From Chitinophagaceae bacterium (GTDB lineage Bacteria > Bacteroidota > Bacteroidia > Chitinophagales > Chitinophagaceae): a stretch of DNA of 43,862 nucleotides. The stretch lies in NCBI GenBank assembly GCA_025450235.1, contig JANWHX010000193.1, positions 1 to 43,862 on the forward strand, given 5' to 3'. Below the pieces are notes generated by a model, which did no database searches, was not told the origin of the DNA, and worked only from the letters and a program-made list of their open reading frames with translations. This document shows, piece by piece, positions 21,165 to 31,300 of the stretch. Position 1 is the first letter of the stretch. Each line of letters starts with the position of its first letter. Both the position numbers and the translations under genes were made by a program.

Positions 21165-23432
21165 TTAGTAATACTTTTTATAATTCGTATCAAAAGTATT
21201 TCCCTTGTCATCTACGAATTGGTTTAGATGCACTGCGCCGGAAGAAACAATCGAGTTATCGTGAAAGATATGATTTGCTCTTACGATGTCAGTATAATGG
21301 ATCAGCCTGCCTGTCACGATCTGAGCCGAAGTCATAGCGGCATTATTGCCATATGATGGGTTGCATTTAGTAAAAAGATTGGAGGATATGTTAGTTTGCT
21401 GAACACCGGTGAGCTTAATCAACGCATCTGTAGAATCCATCGTGGTGCAATTAGTGAGCTTATTTTTCGTGAACGTTAATTTAGGTCCTAACGTACTTTC
21501 ATCAGGGCCGCCACGGTAAACGGATAATAAAACACCTTTCAATTCACTGAATTCGTTGTTGGTAAATGAGACCATTTCTGCGTTGTAATATCCCCTGTTA
21601 TCTGTTTCATCCTTTAGCATAAAACCATCCACCCGGTTGTTGGAAATTTGACAATTGTGAACGACAATACTATCAGCCACCATAGATTTGTAAGCGTTAA
21701 AAAGATTTTGGGACCCATTGCTTCTGTTAAATGAAGAAATAATGCAATCAGAAATAGTGAGGCTGTAGTGATCAGAAGGGCCACTACTGTCGGAAGAAAT
21801 AAAACTGGTTGCCTTTACCCCGCTGCCGGTGATATTAAGGTTGCGGAGACTAAGCTTGCCGTTGCCAGCAATGATAATCGCAGCCTGCATCTCACCAGTT
21901 GTAAAATAAGTTGTGTTCTGCCGGCTGCCTGTAAATTCAACGGGCTTGGTAATGACAAAGGGCTTGCTCAGGATATACTCCTTTCCGGTCAACCGGATAA
22001 TTACCGGTTCTTTTCGTTCGAGTTGTTTAATCACTTCTTCTGCAGTTGCACAATTGACCATTAACGGAGTGGCTATTCCGACATTATTTTTTTTAGAAAA
22101 CCAGGCTGCTCCACTGGAAGTATACACCTTCTTTTCCATCATCGGGATCATGTCTATATGAGGATACTGTGGTCCTGACCTATTGCTGGTTGCAACAGGT
22201 TTTTGCCTGGGTACGTTAGTTTTCACAAAACCATTAGCCAGGACCTGGTTGACATTCTTACTTACATTATTCTTCGCGAACCTGATGCCCCCAATATCAT
22301 CCCATGCCCTGTAGATAATGCTGTCCCTCGTATTGTAAAAACTGTTATTGCTAAAGATCACATCGTCCGGGGGCAAAGTTCTTTCAGCATCGCTGCCCTC
22401 ACCCAAACTCATAGGTGCACATTCATAGAATGTATTGGAAATGATTTGGGCTTTGGTTACCTGCACATAGCGGTGAGCAGGTGAATTCGGAATCCCGTTC
22501 ATGATCGCCAGGGGTGAGCGAAAACCTTCACCTCTGCATTTATAGAATACATTGCTCACTACTGCCTGCCCTTTGTTAATTACACGAACGCCGCCGGTGC
22601 CCGGTTTATCATTGCCGATAAAAATATTGCCCGCGACAAGGTTATTATCCCCATGACGCAGTACCACTGAACCCTGGCATTCCCTGAAAATGTTTTCTTT
22701 AACTGCATTGCCGCCCGATTTAATGGAAATGACCTCAGCTTCTCCGTCGCAGCTTTCAAAATAGTTATCGGCAATCTGCGTATTGGAATTAAACTGGCAA
22801 TGCTGTGATAATCCCACACGGATGATCTCACCCCCATTGGATGCCAGCGGAATTCTCAGCCCAAAATAATTATGATCTATGTAATGAAAGTTCTCCCGGC
22901 TCCGGTCATCATCCAATATCACGGCCAGCAACACTCCCATGTTTTTTTTATTGACAAAACTGCAATGGTCAAGTTTATTGTTCTTGCCGTAAAATAGCAC
23001 CCAGTTGTTTTCATCCATTCGTTTTGGGTTATTGAAATCATCGATCACACAATTCGTGATGCGGCAACTATTGGCTAACCGGTTCTTATCGATCCTGAAT
23101 TCAAACACTGCATCGTCACCTGAATAACCATTCATGAAATACAAACCTTCTACAACAATGAAGCTTCCTCCCAGTTTCAGCATTGAGTTACCCGAGATAA
23201 TTACTTTACCTGCTGTTTGTGCCCTGAAAACTATGGGCTGCTCTTTCGTACCCTTGCAATTCAACGCGATCGTTACATTTTTCCAATCGCCGTCTTGTAA
23301 AACGACAATATCGCCGGGGCGGGCGTTTGCATTGGCCTTGTTGAGCTCTTCGATATTCTTCACAACAATTGTATTGGAAAAGCCTAACGCAGAGATGAAC
23401 AATAGAAAATTAAGAAGCAGCAATCGGTGCAT
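21165..23432 (-). CDS. Two-domain PL6-family lyase (alginate lyase / chondroitinase B-like)
   Basis: A 755-residue secreted right-handed beta-helix enzyme with a signal peptide (residues 1-19). The N-terminal domain (about 20-390) carries the PL6 signature. N-G-G-E at 199-202 and Glu231/Glu233 (D-G-E-A-E) are calcium-ligand candidates, Lys238 is in I-S-I-K-S-G and Arg259 in V-V-L-R-H-G-D. The spacings Glu-Lys 5 and Lys-Arg 21 match chondroitinase B. A second beta-helix domain occupies about 420-755 with its own ladder of N/T/S-rich turns. This two-domain layout is known for alginate-active PL6 enzymes. Beta-elimination would release unsaturated uronate ends, for which KdgF is encoded nearby. 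Alginate is the best guess; dermatan or another uronan is not excluded. Confidence 0.88.
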   Translation of the reverse strand: MHRLLLLNFLLFISALGFSNTIVVKNIEELNKANANARPGDIVVLQDGDWKNVTIALNCKGTKEQPIVFRAQTAGKVIISGNSMLKLGGSFIVVEGLYFMNGYSGDDAVFEFRIDKNRLANSCRITNCVIDDFNNPKRMDENNWVLFYGKNNKLDHCSFVNKKNMGVLLAVILDDDRSRENFHYIDHNYFGLRIPLASNGGEIIRVGLSQHCQFNSNTQIADNYFESCDGEAEVISIKSGGNAVKENIFRECQGSVVLRHGDNNLVAGNIFIGNDKPGTGGVRVINKGQAVVSNVFYKCRGEGFRSPLAIMNGIPNSPAHRYVQVTKAQIISNTFYECAPMSLGEGSDAERTLPPDDVIFSNNSFYNTRDSIIYRAWDDIGGIRFAKNNVSKNVNQVLANGFVKTNVPRQKPVATSNRSGPQYPHIDMIPMMEKKVYTSSGAAWFSKKNNVGIATPLMVNCATAEEVIKQLERKEPVIIRLTGKEYILSKPFVITKPVEFTGSRQNTTYFTTGEMQAAIIIAGNGKLSLRNLNITGSGVKATSFISSDSSGPSDHYSLTISDCIISSFNRSNGSQNLFNAYKSMVADSIVVHNCQISNNRVDGFMLKDETDNRGYYNAEMVSFTNNEFSELKGVLLSVYRGGPDESTLGPKLTFTKNKLTNCTTMDSTDALIKLTGVQQTNISSNLFTKCNPSYGNNAAMTSAQIVTGRLIHYTDIVRANHIFHDNSIVSSGAVHLNQFVDDKGNTFDTNYKKYY

Positions 23433-23509
23433 AAAATCTGTTTAAACCGTCCATTTCGCGGCCGGTAATGATAGGACTTAAATCTGCAAGATAAACAGTT
23501 ACAGCAGTA

Positions 23510-23528
23510 CCGGAAGAAGCGTTTCCGG
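23510..23528. promoter_or_regulatory. Possible LacI-type operator upstream of the PL6 gene
   Basis: CCGGAAGAAGCGTTTCCGG has inverted arms CCGGAA/TTCCGG and contains GCGTTTCC, resembling the perfect site CGGAAACGTTTCCG at 10064. It lies about 80 bp upstream of the PL6 start codon. A second partial element (ATCGTTTTCG) follows at 23530-23539. Binding by one of the two LacI paralogues is an inference. Confidence 0.45.
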
Positions 23529-23539
23529 AATCGTTTTCG

Positions 23540-23865
23540 TTGTAGATTTTTCCTATATGTCTGACATAGAGTAGGAGCTAATCTGAATTTGCCACGGATG
23601 CACGGAGTTTCACAATGCGACCTTGATCCGTGAATCCCCGCCTGAATGACTCAGTCAGGCAGGCGTGGCCGTTGTTTAACAAGTTCCATGCACCATTTTT
23701 CAAACTGGCCGACTACCTGGCAACGTCAACAAAATCATTTCCGTTATAAATTTCAGCATTTGAAATTTTTCAACGGAAAAAAAACAGCCCATTCTAATTT
23801 CGATTTATATTACACGGGGGATGTACCAGGCGGATAACACATTACTGAATTCTTAAATAACGAGT
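23540..23865. other. Divergent intergenic region without a gene
   Basis: Between the PL6 gene (minus) and the cupin gene (plus). It contains a hairpin CGCCTGAATGACTC/AGTCAGGCAGGCG-like stretch near 23639-23665. Otherwise it is unremarkable sequence with an AT-rich stretch at 23740-23810 that may hold the cupin promoter. No coding potential is convincing; the short frames lack recognisable protein features. Confidence 0.5.
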
Positions 23866-24222
23866 ATGAAAATAACCGGGAAATTGAAAGTATTCATTGA
23901 GGACAGCGAGGTGTCATGGGAAATAGCCGCACCCGGCATACGCAGAAAGGTCATGGCATGGGATGAGAGGGTGATGATGGTAAGGGTAGAATTTGAAAAA
24001 GGGGCCGTCGGTACTTTACATCAGCATCTTCATTCACAGATCAGCCATGTACAAAGCGGCGTCTTCGAAATAGAAATAGGTGGCGAAACGAAAATACTTC
24101 GCCAGGGTGATGCTTTCTATGTCCCGCCAAATCTATTGCATGGAGCTGTTTGCCTGGAACCGGGTGTACTGATAGATATATTCAGTCCAATGAGGCAAGA
24201 CTTTGTTAAGCCAACTTCATAA
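23866..24222 (+). CDS. kdgF: KdgF-like cupin (unsaturated uronate ring-opening)
   Basis: A 118-residue single cupin. The first cupin motif is G-T-L-H-Q-H-L-H-S-Q-I-S-H-V-Q-S-G with metal ligands around His54, His56 and Gln58. The second has P-P-N-L-L-H-G with His92, and the G-D-A-F-Y-V-P-P turn is typical. The segments P-G-I-R-R-K-V-M-A, V-E-F-E-K-G-A-V-G and D-I-F-S-P-M-R-Q-D-F closely follow KdgF. KdgF converts cyclic 4,5-unsaturated monouronates from pectin or alginate lysis to the linear keto form. This is the main evidence that the surrounding lyases act on a uronan whose products are catabolised. It is separated from the dehydrogenase gene by 144 bp. Confidence 0.85.
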   Translation: MKITGKLKVFIEDSEVSWEIAAPGIRRKVMAWDERVMMVRVEFEKGAVGTLHQHLHSQISHVQSGVFEIEIGGETKILRQGDAFYVPPNLLHGAVCLEPGVLIDIFSPMRQDFVKPTS

Positions 24223-24366
24223 TAGTTATCTTAAATGGTCATTCGGCTACAACTTGGGTGGTATTCTATCATCGATCAATTTTTTACTGACAAATAAAAC
24301 TATCCGGTAAATTTTTTTTTGGTAGTAAATTTATAATTCAGCTGGTCCTATTTTTAGATTTACTAA

Positions 24367-25608
24367 ATGTCTTCTGCTATGAAATTTTTTTCAATCTTCG
24401 CGTTAATGGGTTTTATGGCCCTGGTCATGTCATTTGATCCAGGAGCGACAGCCAAAGGTGATAAGTATGGATACCGGGACACTTTACCTGAGCCATTTGC
24501 AACCACATCCGTACGAAACAATAGTAAAGTCATTGGTTGGCCAAAGGATATGACGCCGGTGGCACCGCCTGGGTTTACCGTGTCGAGATTTGCTGATAAT
24601 CTCAGTGATCCACGTTGGATATATGTGGGCGACAATGGAGATGTGTTTGTTTCAGAACCGAGAGGGAGTAAAAACATTGTTTTGTTGCGGGATAATGATA
24701 AAGATGGAGTGGCTGAAACGAGGCATGTTTTTCTCTCCGGCCTCAACCGGCCATTCGGAATGCTGATCATTGGTAATAAATTCTATGTGGCCAACACCGA
24801 TGGCGTTCTTGAATATCCCTATGAACAAGGGGCGACAAGTATAAGCGGCGAAGGCAAAAAAATTATTAACCTGCCTGCCGGTGGGTATAACAATCACTGG
24901 ACAAGGAATATCATTACGAATGCACAGAAAAATAAGATCTATATCTCCGTCGGCTCCGGAAGTAATGTAGGGGAGAATGGAATGGACAATGAAATTCGAA
25001 GAGCAAATATTCTAGAAGCAAACCTGGATGGCAGTAATGAAATAGTATATGCAAGCGGGTTACGCAACCCGATTGGTATGGACTGGGCGCCCGGAACTCA
25101 AACTTTATGGACAGCCGTGAATGAAAGAGATGGATTGGGGGATGACCTCGTTCCTGATTATATCACCAGTGTAAAACCCGGGGGATTTTATGGTTGGCCC
25201 TATTCGTATTTTGGAAAGCATGAAGATCCGAGACGCAAAGGTGAAAGACCTGATTTGGTAGAAAAAACGATTGTACCGGATGTGGATGTCGGTTCGCACA
25301 CCGCTGCCCTGGGGTTGGTATTCTATACAAAGAAGAGTTTTCCCGAAAAATATCGCCAGGGCGTTTTTATTGGGCAGCATGGTTCATGGAACCGGTCTGA
25401 GCTTTCCGGGTATAAAGTCTTGTTTGTTCCTTTTAAGAACGGTAAGCCTTCGGGCAAGCCGGAAGATTTTTTAACAGGTTTTATTGCGGATGCAGGCAAG
25501 AGCGAGGTATATGGAAGACCGGTTTGCACAGCTTTGTTGGCAGATGGTTCGTTGCTGGTGTCGGATGATAGTGGAAAGACTATATGGAGGGTGCAGTATA
25601 AAAAATAA
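24367..25608 (+). CDS. Sorbosone/glucose dehydrogenase-like beta-propeller protein
   Basis: A 413-residue exported protein related to PQQ-dependent soluble aldose dehydrogenases (GSDH/L-sorbosone dehydrogenase fold). F-S-I-F-A-L-M-G-F-M-A-L-V-M-S is the signal peptide. Propeller blades follow: D-P-R-W-I-Y-V-G-D-N-G-D-V-F-V-S-E (about 79-95), L-N-R-P-F-G-M near 126-132, G-G-Y-N-N-H-W-T-R-N near 178, I-Y-I-S-V-G-S-G-S-N-V-G-E-N near 200, and G-L-R-N-P-I-G-M near 232. V-G-S-H-T-A-A-L-G-L-V-F and F-I-G-Q-H-G-S-W-N-R-S follow, as is normal for the family. ATG 24367 gives a short polar lead, and ATG 24379 (start of the hydrophobic signal) is an equally good start. The sugar substrate is unknown. 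It may oxidise aldoses or uronates in the periplasm. Confidence 0.85.
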   Translation: MSSAMKFFSIFALMGFMALVMSFDPGATAKGDKYGYRDTLPEPFATTSVRNNSKVIGWPKDMTPVAPPGFTVSRFADNLSDPRWIYVGDNGDVFVSEPRGSKNIVLLRDNDKDGVAETRHVFLSGLNRPFGMLIIGNKFYVANTDGVLEYPYEQGATSISGEGKKIINLPAGGYNNHWTRNIITNAQKNKIYISVGSGSNVGENGMDNEIRRANILEANLDGSNEIVYASGLRNPIGMDWAPGTQTLWTAVNERDGLGDDLVPDYITSVKPGGFYGWPYSYFGKHEDPRRKGERPDLVEKTIVPDVDVGSHTAALGLVFYTKKSFPEKYRQGVFIGQHGSWNRSELSGYKVLFVPFKNGKPSGKPEDFLTGFIADAGKSEVYGRPVCTALLADGSLLVSDDSGKTIWRVQYKK

Positions 25609-25644
25609 TGACGATTATATTGATAGTGCAGCTGTAGAATTTTA

Positions 25645-25815
25645 AACCACATATGAGAACACGGATGACACTGAATACACGGATATTCACAGATCATATC
25701 CGTGTTCTTGTATTGTTTGAACCACATAGGAGAACACGGATGACACCGAATACAGGGATATCCACAAATCATATCCGTGTAAATCTTTTGAATCCGTCTT
25801 ATCCGTGTTCTTGTA
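25645..25815. repeat. Imperfect tandem repeat with internal hairpins (AACCACATA...ATCCGTGTTCTTG)
   Basis: Two copies begin at 25645 (AACCACATATGAGAACACGG) and 25720 (AACCACATAGGAGAACACGG), a 75-bp offset. Each contains GAACACGGAT and, later, complementary ATCCGTGTTC or ATCCGTGT, so it can form a hairpin (for example 25657-25666 with 25698-25707). The block fills the gap between two convergent genes and reaches the stop codon at 25816. It may serve as terminator for both. No gene is present. Confidence 0.8.
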
Positions 25816-26475
25816 TTAATTAGTAAAGTGAAATAGTTTCCCGAAAATTTCCATGAATGGGTCCCTGTCCACCACGGTGTAGTAAAAAACGCCACCGATC
25901 CAGCCATGGAACAGACCCAGGACATAAATATTTCTTTCGCTTAAATAGATCCATCCATAAAACATAGCAAGAACAAATGTGCCGGCTATTAACCATATGA
26001 AAGGGTAATGAATGATCGCGAATAAAAATGCTGAAATCAGAATTATGATGCCTTTGTTCAGATTTTGTCCTTTGAGATCCTGCATGTTCCCTGCAGTAAG
26101 AGCAATTAATAAGAACTGCTGAATAATTCCCCAGATCGGGTATAAGATCAGAATTGGGATAATATGCCAGGTGAGATTTATAGTGCCCTGGTAAAGCCCG
26201 GTAGCGATACAGGCGATCAAAGCAAAAATTCCAAACGGCAAAACTCTTCTCAGAACGCTTTTGAAATTATCCGTTCTGAATCCCCAGTATTTTCTGATAC
26301 CTGCTGTTGTACTGCTCCGGTAAATGATGTAACCTATCCATGACAACGTGGCCGCTGCAATATAAGGAAGTTGCCATTCGAGGTAGTCCATAAAAAGGAA
26401 CTTACCTGTGGCAGTCAAAAGGACTGCTGCAATCTCTAAGATTCTTCTTTTATTTGAAATAGAAAGTGAAGTCAT
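25816..26475 (-). CDS. CPBP/Abi-like intramembrane protein with altered active-site motif
   Basis: A 219-residue protein with about seven hydrophobic helices. The C-terminal half follows the CPBP (type II CAAX prenyl protease/Abi) plan. The position of the Glu-Glu-x-x-x-Arg motif reads Q-Q-F-L-L-I (Gln119, Gln120). The second motif F-A-I-I-H (Phe152 to His156) and the third His (L-F-H-G-W at about 188-192) are present. With both glutamates replaced and no arginine, peptidase chemistry is doubtful; a non-catalytic or modified role is possible. It lies 25 bp downstream of the GH51 gene on the same strand, so probably in one transcript. A link to arabinose metabolism is not obvious. Confidence 0.7.
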   Translation of the reverse strand: MTSLSISNKRRILEIAAVLLTATGKFLFMDYLEWQLPYIAAATLSWIGYIIYRSSTTAGIRKYWGFRTDNFKSVLRRVLPFGIFALIACIATGLYQGTINLTWHIIPILILYPIWGIIQQFLLIALTAGNMQDLKGQNLNKGIIILISAFLFAIIHYPFIWLIAGTFVLAMFYGWIYLSERNIYVLGLFHGWIGGVFYYTVVDRDPFMEIFGKLFHFTN

Positions 26476-26500
26476 GGTGCAGGCCTGTGTAATAAAACTC

Positions 26501-28048
26501 TTACTTCAACTCCAGCACCACCACACTCTGCGCCGGCAACTCCACCACCAGCTCACTTCCTTCCTTTTTTACCCCGCTAAACGTAGCAATCTTGATATTG
26601 TTCGGATTTTCAAACGTATTTATATCCGTCAATTTTTTTGAGGTTAATATTTGCCCGGTCACTGTTTGCCATTTAATTCCAACCAGGTTTGATCGCAAAG
26701 AAATATTCTTATTCGGATTAAGATTGACAAACGAAATATGCACTGCACCGTTTGTTGTATCCAGGGATGCGGAAACATTCAGGGCCGGAATTTTTCTGCC
26801 GTCCACTTCATAATCGGGTGAATTAAAACTAACCGGTAACCATTTCGCATCCATATGTACTTTATAAAGATCGAATACATGATATGTCGGTGTCAGCAGC
26901 ATCTGGTTCCCTTTGGTAAGGACGATGGCCTGCAACACATTGATCGTTTGGGCAAGGTTTGCCATCCTTACTCTTTCACAATGATTGTTGAAAATATTCA
27001 GCGTGGTACCTGCTACCAATGCATCACGGAAACTATTTTGCTGGTATAAAAATCCAGGATTGGTTCCAGGTTCTACATCCGTCCAGATTCCCCATTCATC
27101 CACCACAAGGGCAACTCTTTTTACCGGATCATATTTATCCATGATCGTTGAATGGCGTGTGACCAGCTCCTCCATGAACAAACAATTTTTCATGGTATTG
27201 AAATACTCTTTCTCATCAAAGCTGGTGGCAGATCCTTTCTTGCCCCAATTGCCTGTTGGGAGCGTATAATGATGCAGGGTGAGCCCCCACATCCGGTTAC
27301 CGGCATTTTTCATCAATACATCTGTCCAGTTGTAATCGGATACATTGGCGCCGCTGGCAATTCTATACAATGGAGCATTACGATAATTTCTTGCGTAGGT
27401 AGCATAGCGTTTGTATTGATCAGCATAGAATTCAGCGGTCATATTTCCACCACAGCCCCAGCTTTCATTACCTACGCCCCAGAATTTTACGCGCCATGGC
27501 TCTGCTCTTCCATTATCTTTTCTTAATTCAGTCATGGTGCTTTGTGCATCGGAGTTTAAATACTCAACCCATTTCGCCATTTCTTCAACTGTGCCGCTTC
27601 CGACATTGGCAGCGATATAAGGTTCACAACCGAGCAATGAACACAATTCTAAAAACTCATGTGTGCCAAAGCTATTGTCTTCAGAAACACCACCCCAGTT
27701 GGTATTTACCATGTGTGGCCGCTCTTTACGCGGACCAATCCCATCTCGCCAATGATATTCGTCCGCAAAACAACCTCCCGGCCATCTTAGATTAGGCACT
27801 TTTATTTTTTTCAAGGCATCAACGATATCCAGGCGAATACGATCCTTTTTACGAACAGTAATTGAATCACCCACCCAGAATCCATCATAGATACATCTTC
27901 CAAGATGTTCAGAAAAATGACCGTAAATATGACGGCTGATAACAGTCTTTGGATTGGAGCCGTCAATGGTTACTGCTACCGGGGCCTGGGAAAAGCCAGT
28001 TTGGTTAATGATTACTGCCAATAAGATAAAAGCGGCGCTTTTTTTCAT
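26501..28048 (-). CDS. GH51 alpha-L-arabinofuranosidase, exported
   Basis: A 515-residue glycoside hydrolase with a signal peptide (residues 1-20). It cleaves non-reducing alpha-L-arabinofuranosyl units from arabinan, arabinoxylan or arabinogalactan. The retaining TIM-barrel catalytic residues are visible: the acid/base Glu195 in G-V-G-N-E-S-W-G and the nucleophile Glu318 in V-V-D-E-W-G. The GH51 loop [13 protein letters not shown] lies at 88-100. A C-terminal beta-sandwich (about 410-515) ends the protein, which has the family's normal length. It is divergent from SusC pair 2, with 267 bp between the start codons, which suggests that this pair or its neighbours import arabinose-rich oligosaccharides. 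Confidence 0.92.
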   Translation of the reverse strand: MKKSAAFILLAVIINQTGFSQAPVAVTIDGSNPKTVISRHIYGHFSEHLGRCIYDGFWVGDSITVRKKDRIRLDIVDALKKIKVPNLRWPGGCFADEYHWRDGIGPRKERPHMVNTNWGGVSEDNSFGTHEFLELCSLLGCEPYIAANVGSGTVEEMAKWVEYLNSDAQSTMTELRKDNGRAEPWRVKFWGVGNESWGCGGNMTAEFYADQYKRYATYARNYRNAPLYRIASGANVSDYNWTDVLMKNAGNRMWGLTLHHYTLPTGNWGKKGSATSFDEKEYFNTMKNCLFMEELVTRHSTIMDKYDPVKRVALVVDEWGIWTDVEPGTNPGFLYQQNSFRDALVAGTTLNIFNNHCERVRMANLAQTINVLQAIVLTKGNQMLLTPTYHVFDLYKVHMDAKWLPVSFNSPDYEVDGRKIPALNVSASLDTTNGAVHISFVNLNPNKNISLRSNLVGIKWQTVTGQILTSKKLTDINTFENPNNIKIATFSGVKKEGSELVVELPAQSVVVLELK

Positions 28049-28234
28049 ACAGATTTTTTTTATGAAGACACTGATATAATAACTCGGTTACAATGGTGAA
28101 TTGTCATGTGCATTTATGCAGGCTATAATTTTCGTTTAATAAAAATAGGATAAAGAAAATGTATCTGTAAACTTTTGAAATAAGAAAGAAAGTCTCAATA
28201 ACAGTAGTGTCGGTTTGCAATTCTTCCGATAAGG

Positions 28235-28253
28235 CAGGATAGTGCAGGACGAT
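28235..28253 (+). promoter_or_regulatory. Conserved direct-repeat motif upstream of SusC pair 2
   Basis: CAGGATAGTGCAGGACGAT: two CAGGA units with a 10-bp period, 62 bp before the SusC start. The same motif precedes the next two SusC genes at similar distance. Between it and the ATG lies a second conserved block, ACATTTTCGATTG (28284-28296), then AAAACTGCTTT directly before the ATG. The rest of the 267-bp divergent gap to the GH51 gene shows no gene. Confidence 0.65.
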
Positions 28254-28315
28254 AAATGGTTGGAACAATAATAATTTTAAATGACATTTTCGATTGCCAC
28301 AATAAAAACTGCTTT

Positions 28316-31300
28316 ATGAAATTTAAATCCACGCTTGCAAAAGCCGGTGCAATGTTTGTAGTTCTTTCGATTTTTCTCTATTCCCCGCAAGTAAATGCAC
28401 AAAATTCTTTAACCGTCAGCGGCAAAATAACTGATGAAAATGCGAAAGGCATTCCGGGTGTTACTGTCCAGGTGAAAGGAACGAATAACCGCGTGACAAG
28501 TTCGCCGGAAGGATCTTTTACGATCTCCGGTGTTAACGGCAAAGATATTCTTGTGTTTACTTCGGTGGGCTACCTCGAACAGGAAATTCCTGTAAACAAC
28601 CAATCAGTCATTAACCTTTCGCTTGATATTTCACAAAAGACGCTCAGTGATGTTGTAGTGATAGGTTATGGTACGCAAAAGAGGAAAAATGTCACGGGCG
28701 CTGTTAGTTCATTTGATGCGAGGAAACTAGGGGAACGGCCCGTTCTGAGGGTTGACCAGGCTCTGGTGGGACAGTTGGCCGGTGTCAGGGTCAAACAAAC
28801 CACTGGTACACCGGGTAAAGGATTCAGCATACAGGTACGTGGCTCCGGATCTATCAGCGGAGGTAATGAGCCTTTATATGTTATAGATGGTTTCCCTTTA
28901 ACCCAAAATTCTTCCAATACGGCTACGGGTTCCTTTTCAACAGGGAATCCTTTAGACAATATTAATCCTGGAGACATAGAAAACATTGAAGTGTTGAAAG
29001 ATGCGGCGGCAACGGCGATTTACGGTTCAAGGGGAGCGAATGGTGTTGTAATGATCACTACAAAACACGGACAATCTGGTAAGGCAAAAATCAGCTTTAA
29101 TACTTATTTGGGATATAATCAAACAGCAAAAAAATTAGAAATGATGAATGGCCAGCAATGGATTGACCAGGCCACTGAAGTAATTAATGCAACTTATGTT
29201 GCACAATTCAAATCTGTGGGGGCATTAGCTACAGATGATATGGCTACCCGGCTGTCGAGAACTGGCGGGAATAACCCCAACTACATACCTGACCCAAGGT
29301 GGACAATGCCGGGCCATCCCGGTTTGCGGTTTATAGATTGGCAGGACGAGTTAGAAAGGAAAGGTCAAATACAGAACTATGAGATTTCAGCTAGCGGGGG
29401 AAACGATGTGGTCAAGTATTATTTATCAGGAAACTATGGATATCAGGAGGGATTTGTTATAGAGACGAATTATAAATCTTATTCATTGCGGGCAAACTTA
29501 GAAGTCAATGCTTCCAAAAAAATAAAATTTGGTATAAATATCGCCCCAACCTATTCAATTTCCGAGGATCCTGGCGTAGAAGGCAAAGACCAGATTTTTC
29601 ACCAGGCTCTAAGCCTGGCGCCTGTGCAGGAAGACACAGTCGGTCTTTTACCAAATACCGGAAAAAATTTTGAATATCTCTGGAGCAGCAGTACTAATTC
29701 ACCGTATGGTAAATTGACATATAATGTAGGTACAAATAAGAGATACCGCACTTTAGGCACTCTTTTCGGAGAATTTCAGATCATTAAGGGATTAAATTTC
29801 AGAAGCAGTGTCAATTTTGATAACGTCGATAATATAGCAACCACTTATGTGCCTTATACCACCACCGGAAGGGCTCAGCAGGTCATGAGTGCAACAGGAG
29901 TAGTGACTGCTGGACCAAGCAATACAAGAATATTTACCGGATCAAATAATCTTCTTTCGGCTACATCAGGTACTTATAGAAGTTATCGCAGACAAACTTT
30001 TGTGAATGAAAACACGCTTACCTATAATACCGTTTTCAAAAAAGACCACGGCATTACTTTGCTGGCAGGATATGCTTATAACTGGGATCGTTTTGACCAA
30101 AGTGCAATAAGCTCAAGTGGCGGATATAACAGTGCAACGATACAAACATTGAATGCGGCCGCAACAGTAACTGGTAATACTACATCCACCCAGAGTGTTT
30201 TCATTTCTTATTTTGGACGTCTGCAATATGGATATAAGGATAAATATCTTTTGCTGGCAAGTTTGAGGAGGGACGGTTCTTCAAGATTTGGGGCAAATGA
30301 ACAATTTGCATTATTTCCTGCGATATCATTAGGATGGGTAGCGACAGAGGAAAACTTTATGAAAGCAATGACTGTGATCAGTCATTTGAAGATAAGAGCT
30401 TCTTATGGTGAATCCGGAAATGATAATTTGGGAAATGATTATGCCGCCATCGCAACTATCGGTAATGCGAATTACGTTTTTGGTTCAACACAGGCGATTG
30501 GAATTGGTCAGGCCCCCAATGTGTTGGCTAACCCGGATTTGAAATGGGAAAAATCGAAAACGTATGATTTCGGACTTGACTTTGGTTTTTTAAGAAACCG
30601 GATTACCGGCTCCTTCGATTACTATAATAAATTAAATTCTGAACTTTTATTAAATGTTCAGGTTCCGGCAGCAACAGGTTTTACATCTTACCTTAATAAT
30701 ATTGGTTCAGTAAGGAATATTGGTCAAGAACTGGAAATAACCTCACGTAACATAGTAGGTAAATTCCAATGGACCACTTCCGTCAATGTAACACATAACA
30801 CCAACAAAATAGAAGCTTTGGCCCCCGGTCAGACCCAGATCATCATCCCCAATGGTTTTACCGTATCCGATGCAATACTACGTGTTGGTGCGCCGATAAA
30901 CAGTATTTATGTTTTGAAAGTGCTTGGATTTTTAACAGCCAAGGATATTACCGATGGTGTGCCCCGTTACAATGGCACTACTGAACAGCCCGGTGATTTT
31001 AAATTCGAGGACCTAAACAAGGATGGCGTAATAACAGAAGCCGATAAACAGATTGCGGGACACCCCAACCCTGACTGGACGTATGGAATTACCAATACAG
31101 TGAAGTATAGAGGTTTTGATTTTAGCATATTGGTGCAGGGGCAGGCCGGAGGTTCAATATTCTCCCAATTCGGTCGGTCTATTACAAGGCCTGGACAAGG
31201 AAGATCGGATAATCATCCCGCATCTTTTGTCAATCGGTGGTATTCAGAAGCTAACCAGGGAGAAGGGAGATTTAGCAAGGCATATTCAACTTTTAATAGC

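Noticed and set aside
25645-25815. CRISPR or small RNA gene
   Set aside because: Two imperfect copies with internal hairpins and no spacer pattern. No promoter or conserved RNA family is recognised.
25323-25925. A 200-codon minus-strand frame over the tandem repeat
   Set aside because: It overlaps two well-supported genes in other frames and contains repeated peptide segments created by the DNA repeat.
28256-28315. In-frame ATG at 28256 as the start of SusC pair 2
   Set aside because: It would add 20 residues before the signal peptide and lies only a few bases after the conserved upstream motif. ATG 28316 matches the leader-to-start arrangement of the other SusC genes.
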